Below are positions 7,528 to 13,915 of a stretch of 22,286 nt of DNA, in pieces; position 1 is the stretch's first letter; each line of letters opens with the position of its first letter. The notes under the pieces are model-generated. The model made no database searches. It saw only the letters and a program-made list of their open reading frames with translations, and was not told the DNA's origin. The stretch is taken from contig CAUJJY010000039.1 in assembly GCA_963205155.1 (NCBI GenBank), positions 1 to 22,286 of the forward strand, written 5' to 3'. The translations under genes and the position numbers were made by a program. The stretch comes from Candidatus Zixiibacteriota bacterium (GTDB lineage: Bacteria; Zixibacteria; MSB-5A5; CAIYYT01).

Positions 7528-8988
7528 ATGGCTGTCAGGTCCTACGAGGAATACATCGCATCACTCAAACGTATGCGACCGAATATCCACAAATTTGACG
7601 AACTGATTGAAGATGTAACCACACACCCGGCGACCAAGCGAACTGTCGAAGGTCATGGGCAAATCTTCAAGTTGACAGCCGATCCCAGCCTGCGAGATGT
7701 CTTCACGACAATTTCCAGTTTAACCGGCGAGCCGGTATCGCGCTATCTCTCGCTGATCCAAAGTCCCGAAGATATGTGGGCCAACAGCCGCCTGAAACGA
7801 ACGATGTTTCAGAAGACCGGCACCTGTACCGGCGGACGTTGCGTCGGCTGGACCGCGTTCAACTCCATGTATGCCGTGACGTATGACATCGACAAGGAGA
7901 TGGGTACTGACTACCATCTTCGCATCCGGGAGTGGTTACGCGACGCCCAAAAACGCGATATCACTATCTCCGGCGCCCTGACCGACCCCAAAGGCGACCG
8001 CGCCAAAGGCGTCGCCGAACAAAGCGATCCCGATTATTTCCTGCGAATTGTCGAAAGACGGCCCGACGGTATTGTCGTGCGCGGCGCCAAGGTAATGATC
8101 TGCGGAGTTGCTGCCGCAAACGAGATCTTTGTCCTGCCCGGATCAGGCTATTCTGAACATGATGCCGATTACGCTGTCTCCTTTGTTGTGCCGCGCGATG
8201 CCGAGAACCTCACGATTGTCGAAACCCGCCATCCCAGCGATGGCCGCGACTATGAAGATGGTTTTGATTCAGCAGTCCAGGAGGGCGGAATCACGCAGGC
8301 CTTCTTGTTGTTCGAAGACGTCTTCATCCCGAATGAACGCGTGTTTATGGCGGGCGAGTACAAATTTGCCCAGGCAGCGGTGCTGAACTTCATCTGCAAC
8401 TATCGCGCCGCTATCGGCGGCTGTGTCGCCGGACAAGGGGATGTCAAAATCGGCGCGGCGCTTCTAACCGCCCGCACCAATGGATTGAATTCAAAAGTAT
8501 TCAAAGACAAAGTCATTCAGATGCAGATTAATAACGAGACGACCTTTGGAATGGGTATCGCTGCAGCAGCAATGGGAAAAAAGCACCCGTCTGGTGTGTG
8601 GTTGAGTGACCAATTGCTGTCCAATGTCAACAAGGTGCTGGTTGCGACCCTTCCCTACGAGACCTCGCGACTGGCACAGGACATTGCCGGTGGAATTGCG
8701 GAGACTGGTTGTATCCCATCTTACAAGGACTTCAAATCCACAAAGTACGGTCACCTCATCGAGAAATACATGGCGGCTCGTTCTTCAGCAGAATCGCGCT
8801 TGAAGGCCGCGCGCTTGGTCGAGTGGGCGACAATCGGAGCTGGTGTCCCGGGCTGCATGCACGGCGGCGGCTCACCTGACGGGGCGAAGTTGATGATTCG
8901 TTCCTACGGGAAGGTTGACGAGAAGGTCGAAATGGCCAAACGTCTGGCCGGAATTACGGAAGAAGTACCCGAACCGGGCGGAAAGTAG
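7528..8988 (+). CDS. 4-hydroxybutyryl-CoA dehydratase/HpaB-family flavoprotein with altered active site
   Basis: Full-length (486 residues) member of the acyl-CoA-dehydrogenase-like flavoprotein family that includes 4-hydroxybutyryl-CoA dehydratase (AbfD) and 4-hydroxyphenylacetate 3-hydroxylase (HpaB). AbfD-like stretches are TDPKGDR, DYFLRIVERRPDGIVVRGAK, DVFIPNER and MHGGGSP. Compared with clostridial AbfD as I recall it, the [4Fe-4S] ligands are only partly kept. C299 is present, C99/C103 correspond to C100 and C105 with one extra residue between, and H292 is Y292. Other catalytic positions also differ: E257 is Q257, T190 is C192, Y296 is I296, K300 is V300 and E455 is G442. The dehydratase name is therefore unsafe; a flavin-dependent acyl-CoA enzyme of unknown substrate is my reading. 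AAGGAG lies 6 bases before the ATG. It is transcribed alone, between a terminator and a convergent gene. Confidence 0.85.
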   Translation: MAVRSYEEYIASLKRMRPNIHKFDELIEDVTTHPATKRTVEGHGQIFKLTADPSLRDVFTTISSLTGEPVSRYLSLIQSPEDMWANSRLKRTMFQKTGTCTGGRCVGWTAFNSMYAVTYDIDKEMGTDYHLRIREWLRDAQKRDITISGALTDPKGDRAKGVAEQSDPDYFLRIVERRPDGIVVRGAKVMICGVAAANEIFVLPGSGYSEHDADYAVSFVVPRDAENLTIVETRHPSDGRDYEDGFDSAVQEGGITQAFLLFEDVFIPNERVFMAGEYKFAQAAVLNFICNYRAAIGGCVAGQGDVKIGAALLTARTNGLNSKVFKDKVIQMQINNETTFGMGIAAAAMGKKHPSGVWLSDQLLSNVNKVLVATLPYETSRLAQDIAGGIAETGCIPSYKDFKSTKYGHLIEKYMAARSSAESRLKAARLVEWATIGAGVPGCMHGGGSPDGAKLMIRSYGKVDEKVEMAKRLAGITEEVPEPGGK

Positions 8989-9018
8989 AAACTTTCTGGC
9001 TATTGGACAGTGCCGTCG

Positions 9019-9309
9019 TTACTCCAACAGCGCGGATATCCTTTTCGCCAGTGTGAAATCGAACTCCGTCAGACCGCCGACATCGTGAGTGTAGATATCA
9101 ATTGTCACGCGTGGATACGTTAATAATATGTCCGGGTGGTGATTGAGATCGTTGGCTATTCTGGCAATCTGATTGACGAAAGTCACTCCATTGCTGAAGT
9201 TTAGCGTCTGAAACTGCGAGCGCAGACGGCCGTCGATATAACCCCAACCCGGGACACCCGCCAGACGGGCAGCGATTTCCTCTTCAGAAAGCTTTTTTCG
9301 ACTTACCAT
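9019..9309 (-). CDS. phhB: 4a-hydroxytetrahydrobiopterin dehydratase (pterin-4a-carbinolamine dehydratase)
   Basis: Small (96-residue) enzyme that dehydrates 4a-hydroxytetrahydropterin so the cofactor can be recycled after aromatic amino acid hydroxylation. The family signature is complete: H57, H58 and P59 in NDLNHHPD, H75 in YTHDVGGL, and a following D. The start ATG at 9309 has an AGGGA-type ribosome binding site about 6 bases upstream. It converges with the AbfD-like gene, leaving a 30-base gap with no obvious terminator. No phenylalanine hydroxylase is in the window, so its partner is unknown; some bacterial homologues are thought to serve other pterin or molybdopterin roles. Confidence 0.92.
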   Translation of the reverse strand: MVSRKKLSEEEIAARLAGVPGWGYIDGRLRSQFQTLNFSNGVTFVNQIARIANDLNHHPDILLTYPRVTIDIYTHDVGGLTEFDFTLAKRISALLE

Positions 9310-9416
9310 AGCAATCCCTCATCTAATCATCTATATTGTTTCCGCACAGGATTTGACCGGCCATCGTTGTCTAAACAATGATGAGTCGTAATCTTTTATT
9401 GGTACGTAAGAAGAGT

Positions 9417-10628
9417 ATGGATTTTTCGGAATCATTTGCGGTAGCGCTGAATTCACTGCTTGCTAATCGAGTACGCCTGGTGCTTACGATGCTCGGCATC
9501 ATCATCGGTGTCGGTGCGGTAATCACGATGATCTCTCTCGGTGAAGGCGCCAAGCAGGCAGTCGAAACACAAATTCAACAGCTTGGAACGAATATTCTGA
9601 CGGTGCGCCCAGGAGCCTCCGGTCCCAACATGAACCGTGCTGCCGGAAACACGGTCGAGTTCAAACAGGAACACGTCGAAGCTGTCCGGGAACAATGCAA
9701 GTCGGTTGAGGCGGTCGTTCCCGAGTTCTACCAATACACACAAGTCAAATTCGGCAATCAAGTGACCTATTCGCAGATCTGCGGAACCGAGCCGGCCTAT
9801 GAATGGGTGCGCAATTCGCCGGTATCCCAAGGCGAATTCTTCACGAATAGCGACAACGCCCGTCGTGCCAGAGTCTGCATTATCGGCGAGAAGGTGCGTG
9901 AAACACTCTTTCCCGAAGACGGCAACGTCATTGGTGAGCAGGTTAAGATTAAAGGCGTCAATTTCGAGATCGTCGGCGTTCTCAAAAGCAAGGGCGAAGG
10001 TTGGGGCGATCCCGACAATACGGTAATCGTGCCGATCGAGACGGCGCAGAAGCGCCTGTTTGGAACTGAACGGGTCTCGCAGATCTCCATTAAAATACCA
10101 GATATAGCATCCATGGATCCAGCCGCGCTCGAAGTCGAAGGCGTTCTACGCAAATATCTGAAGTTGCGCCCGGACGAAGCTAACAACTTCTCGATCCGCA
10201 GCCAGCTTGACATGTTAAGCACCTTCGGTGAAGCTTCGAAAACTCTGACTACGCTATTGGCTTCGATCGCGGCGGTCTCCCTGCTCGTCGGCGGAATCGG
10301 AATCATGAATATTATGCTGGTCTCGGTTACTGAACGGACTCGCGAAATCGGAATTCGCATTGCCATCGGTGCGCGCAAACGCGATATCCGCTATCAATTC
10401 CTGATCGAAGCGGTTTCAATTGCTCTGATCGGCGGGATAATCGGGATTCTGCTGGGAATTGGAGCCAGTTTTGCCCTGGCCAAATTCGCGACTTGGAATA
10501 CCAGTATTGCCCCCAATTCAATCTTCCTTTCTTTCTTCTTTGCCTTCTTAGTCGGCGTAGTCTTCGGGCTCTTCCCGGCTGTAAAGGCCTCCAATCTCAA
10601 TCCAATCGAGTCCCTTCGCTACGAATAA
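9417..10628 (+). CDS. MacB/FtsX-type ABC transporter permease without adjacent ATPase
   Basis: Inner-membrane permease of the MacB family (macrolide, lipoprotein or antimicrobial peptide export type), 403 residues. The order is diagnostic: a cytoplasmic start, transmembrane helix 1 at about 20-40 (LGIIIGVGAVITMIS), a large periplasmic MacB core domain (about 45-270), then three helices in the C-terminal FtsX domain. The conserved loop SVTERTREIGIRIAIGARKRDI lies between helices 2 and 3, and the end is NPIESLRYE. The frame is open to an ATG at 9378, but MDFSESF at 9417 fits the family start better and has a weak AAGAAG upstream; the choice is not certain. Neither the ATP-binding subunit nor a membrane fusion protein lies next to it, so it must work with partners encoded elsewhere. 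Confidence 0.9.
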   Translation: MDFSESFAVALNSLLANRVRLVLTMLGIIIGVGAVITMISLGEGAKQAVETQIQQLGTNILTVRPGASGPNMNRAAGNTVEFKQEHVEAVREQCKSVEAVVPEFYQYTQVKFGNQVTYSQICGTEPAYEWVRNSPVSQGEFFTNSDNARRARVCIIGEKVRETLFPEDGNVIGEQVKIKGVNFEIVGVLKSKGEGWGDPDNTVIVPIETAQKRLFGTERVSQISIKIPDIASMDPAALEVEGVLRKYLKLRPDEANNFSIRSQLDMLSTFGEASKTLTTLLASIAAVSLLVGGIGIMNIMLVSVTERTREIGIRIAIGARKRDIRYQFLIEAVSIALIGGIIGILLGIGASFALAKFATWNTSIAPNSIFLSFFFAFLVGVVFGLFPAVKASNLNPIESLRYE

Positions 10629-10638
10629 TCGCAGCGCC

Positions 10639-10667
10639 TTGACTTCACTGTCCATCCCGCCTATATT
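10639..10667 (+). promoter_or_regulatory. Probable sigma70-type promoter of the pyrE operon
   Basis: TTGACT (10639-10644) and TATATT (10662-10667) are separated by exactly 17 bases, each five of six to consensus. A transcript would start near 10674, just before the AAGGAG at 10680, giving a leader of about 16 bases. No pyrimidine-responsive attenuator is visible. Confidence 0.6.
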
Positions 10668-10690
10668 CCCTGCTCCACGAAGGAGTATAT

Positions 10691-11245
10691 GTGTCTGAAT
10701 ACAAATCATCACTTAAAGCAAAGCTCTTAGAGCTGGTTAACAAACATGCCGTAGTCCACGGCGACTTCATTCTCTCATCCGGGCAAAAATCAACCTACTA
10801 CATCGACGGCAAATTGCTATCGCTAATGCCCGAAGGACTCAACTACCTGTCGCGTGTAATTCTCGAGATGATCGACGGAGAAAAGGTCGACGCCATCGGC
10901 GGGCTGACACTCGGAGCCGATCCGATTATTGGCGGCGTCGCGACGCTGTCTTATGAGTCCAAGAAGCCGGTGGCTGGTTTGATCATCCGCAAGGAGAAGT
11001 CGGGTCACGGCCGTGAAAAGCGTATCGAAGGACCGCTGCGTAAAGGGATGCGCGTTGTGGTCGTCGAAGATGTCGTCACCACCGGTTCGTCATCGTTCAA
11101 GGCTATTGAGGCACTGGAAGAAGCCGGTTGCGAAGTTGTCAAGGTGATCGCATTAGTTGATCGACTTCAAGGCGGAGCCGAGGCGTTCGCTGCTAAGAAC
11201 ATCAGATTTGAACCAATCTTCACTCTCAAAGATCTCACTCTTTGA
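10691..11245 (+). CDS. pyrE: Orotate phosphoribosyltransferase
   Basis: Converts orotate and PRPP to orotidine 5'-monophosphate, the fifth step of UMP synthesis, in the cytoplasm. It has 184 residues. The orotate-side GDFILSSGQKSTYYID motif is at 24-39. The basic loop RKEKSGHG and the PRPP-binding signature VVVVEDVVTTGSS, with its acidic pair E-D, are both present. The start is GTG at 10691, with AAGGAG 5 bases upstream; an ATG two bases earlier is out of frame. It heads a four-gene operon and its TGA overlaps the next ATG by one base. No other pyrimidine gene is in the window. Confidence 0.96.
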   Translation: MSEYKSSLKAKLLELVNKHAVVHGDFILSSGQKSTYYIDGKLLSLMPEGLNYLSRVILEMIDGEKVDAIGGLTLGADPIIGGVATLSYESKKPVAGLIIRKEKSGHGREKRIEGPLRKGMRVVVVEDVVTTGSSSFKAIEALEEAGCEVVKVIALVDRLQGGAEAFAAKNIRFEPIFTLKDLTL

Positions 11246-12231
11246 TGTCTGAACTGAAGGTATATCATTCCCATGACTGCGACCGCAGTGTGCTGCAAGA
11301 CCGGCATATTGCGGTCGTGGGCTATGGCTCACAGGGTCGCGCTTTTGCACTCAATCTCCGCGATTCCGGCTGTGATGTGACCGTGCTTCTCCGTCAGCAG
11401 AGCACATCTCGTAATGTCGCTGTCAAAGAGGGTGTCAAGACCGGTGAGCTTTCCGATCTATCCGAGTTCAACGTAGTCATTTTCGCCATTCCTGACCACG
11501 AACAACCTGCAATCTACGAAGAATACTTTGCCACCGATGAGGTACAGCGCATACTCGTTCTCTTGCACGGTTCGAATTTCCATTTTCAGAATATTGCCTT
11601 CTGTGAAAACCACGGCGTGATACTTGTTGCGCCGCATGGTCCCGGCCGAAACCTGCGTGAGACCTATCTCAACGGAACCGGACTTTCTTGTTTTCTGGCG
11701 ATCGGACAAGATGTTTCCGACACTGCAAAACCGATCGGACTAGCTTTGGCCGACGCGATTGGCGCTGGAAAAGCGGGGATCTATGAAACGACATTCCACG
11801 ACGAAGCCGTCGGCGATCTATTCGGCGAACAGACCTTGCTGGTCGGCGGATTGGCGGGATTAACCGACGCCGTTTTTCGCACGATGGTCGACAGAGGGAT
11901 TCCCCCGGCTAACGCCTATCTGGAGACCATCAAGCAGCTGAAGCTTCTGGCGGCTATGATTGAAGAGCACGGACCGGCCGGGATGATCGAGCGCGTTTCC
12001 AAGACAGCGGCGTTCGGTTCTTTGTTGGCAATGCCTTCCCTATTTGATCAGACCTTTCAGCAACGATTAGAGGCGATTTACTACGCAATCGAAGGCGGTC
12101 AGTTTAATCAGTTGTTGCTCGAAGAGGCCAAGAATGATTTTCAAATGTACGAAGGCTTATTGAATCTGGTAAAACAGCGTCTTTCGCAAAAGACAAGTGA
12201 GCAATTCCAGCAGGACAAAGAAAAGCCATGA
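11245..12231 (+). CDS. Divergent ketol-acid reductoisomerase-like protein
   Basis: A 328-residue protein with the full class I ketol-acid reductoisomerase (IlvC) layout. The N-terminal Rossmann domain has VGYGSQGRAFALNLRDSG (25-42) and a phosphate-binding loop with R50, S53 and S55, which suggests NADPH. The C-terminal knotted helical domain follows from about 183. True IlvC isomerises and reduces acetolactate for branched-chain amino acids. Here the active site is partly changed relative to IlvC as I recall it. H108, D191, E195, E227 and S252 are kept, but the catalytic lysine of APKGPGH is H131 (APHGPGR), the second-metal glutamate is Q231, and TAEYGD is TAAFGS. The usual C-terminal HPIExVGxxLR tail is missing. 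It is not next to ilvBN or leu genes but is coupled to pyrE (TGATG overlap) and to a GNAT gene (ATGA). A different substrate is my inference. Confidence 0.85.
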   Translation: MSELKVYHSHDCDRSVLQDRHIAVVGYGSQGRAFALNLRDSGCDVTVLLRQQSTSRNVAVKEGVKTGELSDLSEFNVVIFAIPDHEQPAIYEEYFATDEVQRILVLLHGSNFHFQNIAFCENHGVILVAPHGPGRNLRETYLNGTGLSCFLAIGQDVSDTAKPIGLALADAIGAGKAGIYETTFHDEAVGDLFGEQTLLVGGLAGLTDAVFRTMVDRGIPPANAYLETIKQLKLLAAMIEEHGPAGMIERVSKTAAFGSLLAMPSLFDQTFQQRLEAIYYAIEGGQFNQLLLEEAKNDFQMYEGLLNLVKQRLSQKTSEQFQQDKEKP

Positions 12232-12668
12232 CTGTAAAGATACAAATCAGGAACCTCCGCCCGGAAGATTACGAGGACATCATTCGCATCTGGACCGAAT
12301 GTGGTTTGCATGTCAAGCCCAAAGGGCGCGACAGCAAGGCACACATTCTCGCCGAGATGGAAAAGAATCCTGATTATCTGATCGGAGCGTGCGTCGATGA
12401 CAAGTTGATTGGTCTCGTTGTCGGTTCCTACGATGGCCGCCGCGGTTGCGTCAATCGATTAGCGGTAATAAGAGACTATCGTAAACACGGAGTTGCGCAA
12501 GAGTTGATCCGCGTTTGTGAAGAAAGACTCAAGGCATCGGGAGCATTGGTCATTTATGCACTCATCGAAGTCGAGAATATCCCCTCACAAACTCTCTTCA
12601 AAAAGATGAAATACCGCCATCATGACGGCTTGATGTTTTTCTCCAAACGTGAAAGCGACGAAGTGTGA
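12228..12668 (+). CDS. GNAT-family N-acetyltransferase
   Basis: A 146-residue acetyl-CoA-dependent N-acetyltransferase of the RimI-like GNAT fold. The acetyl-CoA-binding motif A is visible: NRLAVIRDYRKHGVAQELI (76-94), with the R-x-x-G-x-A pyrophosphate loop at 85-90. It is preceded by the IGLVVGSYDG strand and followed by the motif-B region VENIPSQTLFKKMKY. The substrate cannot be told from sequence. The ATG overlaps the preceding stop by four bases (ATGA), so translation is coupled to the reductoisomerase-like gene. The pairing suggests the two may act on the same metabolite, but nothing in the sequence proves it. Confidence 0.9.
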   Translation: MTVKIQIRNLRPEDYEDIIRIWTECGLHVKPKGRDSKAHILAEMEKNPDYLIGACVDDKLIGLVVGSYDGRRGCVNRLAVIRDYRKHGVAQELIRVCEERLKASGALVIYALIEVENIPSQTLFKKMKYRHHDGLMFFSKRESDEV

Positions 12669-12991
12669 GAGCTTTCTTCCTGAAAACGCTGGTCTGGGCA
12701 CTGACTGCTGTGCTGATTCAGTCCTGCGGCAATAAGAGTGAGGTCTTGCAGCGGTTTTCGCTGATCGCCGATGGGGAGAAGTCCGCGTTTGCGCAGACGT
12801 TGGCTACCTACCCGGTGGTCTATGACAGCACATCGATGGGCGTATTCGTCAAGAGCGTTAATGGATTCTCAAGCACCAAGACGGCGTATTGGCTCTACTT
12901 CATCAATAGCAAACCGGTGCCGAAGGCGGCAAACGAGTTTGTGCCCGCGGTTGGCGATACGATTGAGTGGCGGTTAATTTCGGGATACTGA
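12665..12991 (+). CDS. Small lipoprotein with DUF4430-like domain
   Basis: A predicted 108-residue lipoprotein. The N-terminus has a positively charged start, a hydrophobic core and a lipobox-like LIQSC with C21 as the lipidated cysteine. The remaining 87 residues resemble DUF4430, the domain also found at the C-terminus of transcobalamin-type proteins: GVFVKSVNGFS, YWLYFINSKPV and a final VGDTIEWRLI. The start is GTG at 12665, overlapping the GNAT stop by four bases (GTGA), which supports coupled translation as the fourth gene of the pyrE operon. The 3' end overlaps the convergent lgt gene by 18 bases. The function is unknown; ligand binding is only suggested by the family. Confidence 0.75.
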   Translation: MRAFFLKTLVWALTAVLIQSCGNKSEVLQRFSLIADGEKSAFAQTLATYPVVYDSTSMGVFVKSVNGFSSTKTAYWLYFINSKPVPKAANEFVPAVGDTIEWRLISGY

Positions 12992-13783
12992 TTTATTTCG
13001 GCGCAGAATCAAAAACAGTACCACACCAAAGGCAAAGAGGGCAACTGCTATCAGGTGATTGTAGGTAAAGGTCACTCCGCCAATCTTCGTTTCCATTTCG
13101 GCTTCGTAATAACGAACATATTCGATCGCAAATCGGAAGACGGCTTCGATGATCAACATCAACGAAAATGTCGCGCCATAGAACTTCTTCCCTTTGTCGA
13201 AATGATGGAGCAGGAAAAATAGCCCCAGTCCGTAGAGCGACGAGTAGATCTGTGTCGGATGCAGATGCGCGTCGCCAAACTGCGCATACGGAATTGATCC
13301 TTCAGGAAATGATACGCCGAACGGAAGGTCGCAGGGCATCCCGAAACAGCATCCGTTGAGAAAACAGCCAATCCGGCTGACGAATATTCCCAGCGCCAAC
13401 GCCGGTGCAAAGATATCCATCACCTGCCAGAGACGCTGCTTCTTGAGATTGACATAGATCAGCGTTGCGGCGATTGCGAAAACCACTCCGCCGTAAAGAT
13501 TCAGTCCGGCAATCCCAAACTGGCCGCTCGAACCAAACGGATTGAATGAAGACAATAGATCATCCGAAAAATCCGACCAATGGAATATGACATAGAAAAC
13601 TCGAGCACCGATGATGCCGGTGAAGATAACGACAAAGGCGAGGTTAAGTACGAAGTTGACGTCGACATTCTCACGCAGAGCGCGCATGCGGATATAGACA
13701 ATACCGAGGAAGAACGACAACGCAAGCATCAGCCCGAAGCTGCGCAGGGCGAATGGACCGATATGAAAGATTTCCGGATGCAT
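12974..13783 (-). CDS. lgt: Phosphatidylglycerol-prolipoprotein diacylglyceryl transferase
   Basis: Integral membrane enzyme that moves diacylglycerol from phosphatidylglycerol to the lipobox cysteine of prolipoproteins. It has 269 residues with about seven transmembrane helices. Family motifs are GARVFYVIFHW (59-69), the central Lgt signature SRIGCFLNGCCFG (136-148, with R137 and N143) and HPTQIYSSLYG (175-185). The E. coli H103 position reads Y98 (NLYGG), a variant I recall from other phyla. The start ATG at 13783 lacks a Shine-Dalgarno sequence, and a -10 element lies 11 bases upstream. It converges on, and overlaps by 18 bases, the gene for a predicted lipoprotein, which would be one of its substrates. 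Confidence 0.95.
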   Translation of the reverse strand: MHPEIFHIGPFALRSFGLMLALSFFLGIVYIRMRALRENVDVNFVLNLAFVVIFTGIIGARVFYVIFHWSDFSDDLLSSFNPFGSSGQFGIAGLNLYGGVVFAIAATLIYVNLKKQRLWQVMDIFAPALALGIFVSRIGCFLNGCCFGMPCDLPFGVSFPEGSIPYAQFGDAHLHPTQIYSSLYGLGLFFLLHHFDKGKKFYGATFSLMLIIEAVFRFAIEYVRYYEAEMETKIGGVTFTYNHLIAVALFAFGVVLFLILRRNKSVSRN

Positions 13784-13794
13784 AAGCGAAGCTG

Positions 13795-13822
13795 AATATA
13801 TGAAGTGTCAATCTATTTACAA
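13795..13822 (-). promoter_or_regulatory. Possible promoter of lgt
   Basis: On the minus strand TTGTAA (13822-13817, four of six) and TATATT (13800-13795, five of six) are separated by 16 bases. The -10 element ends 11 bases before the lgt ATG, so the transcript would have almost no leader, as with tgt. Confidence 0.35.
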
Positions 13823-13874
13823 GATCAAAGGTTGGTGAGCTTAGCGTACTTTTCTAATCTTCAAGCCGGCACCC

Positions 13875-13903
13875 CGACACCCCTCCATGCAGGAGAGGTG
13901 TCG
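13875..13903. repeat. Imperfect palindrome downstream of the SPFH gene
   Basis: Two 12-base arms (13875-13886 and 13892-13903) around a 5-base loop pair at 11 of 12 positions. The single mismatch becomes a G-U pair only in minus-strand RNA, which favours a role at the 3' end of the minus-strand SPFH transcript ending at 13916. There is no T tract, so it is either a non-canonical terminator or a scattered REP-like element. Confidence 0.45.
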
Positions 13904-13915
13904 AAGTTGGGATAG

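Noticed and set aside
7528..8988. Naming the gene as a confirmed 4-hydroxybutyryl-CoA dehydratase (abfD) or hpaB
   Set aside because: The cluster ligand His and several catalytic residues are changed, and there is no reductase partner (hpaC) or 4-hydroxybutyrate pathway gene nearby.
11245..12231. Naming the gene ilvC
   Set aside because: The key lysine and one metal-binding glutamate are replaced and no branched-chain amino acid genes adjoin it, so the symbol would overstate the evidence.
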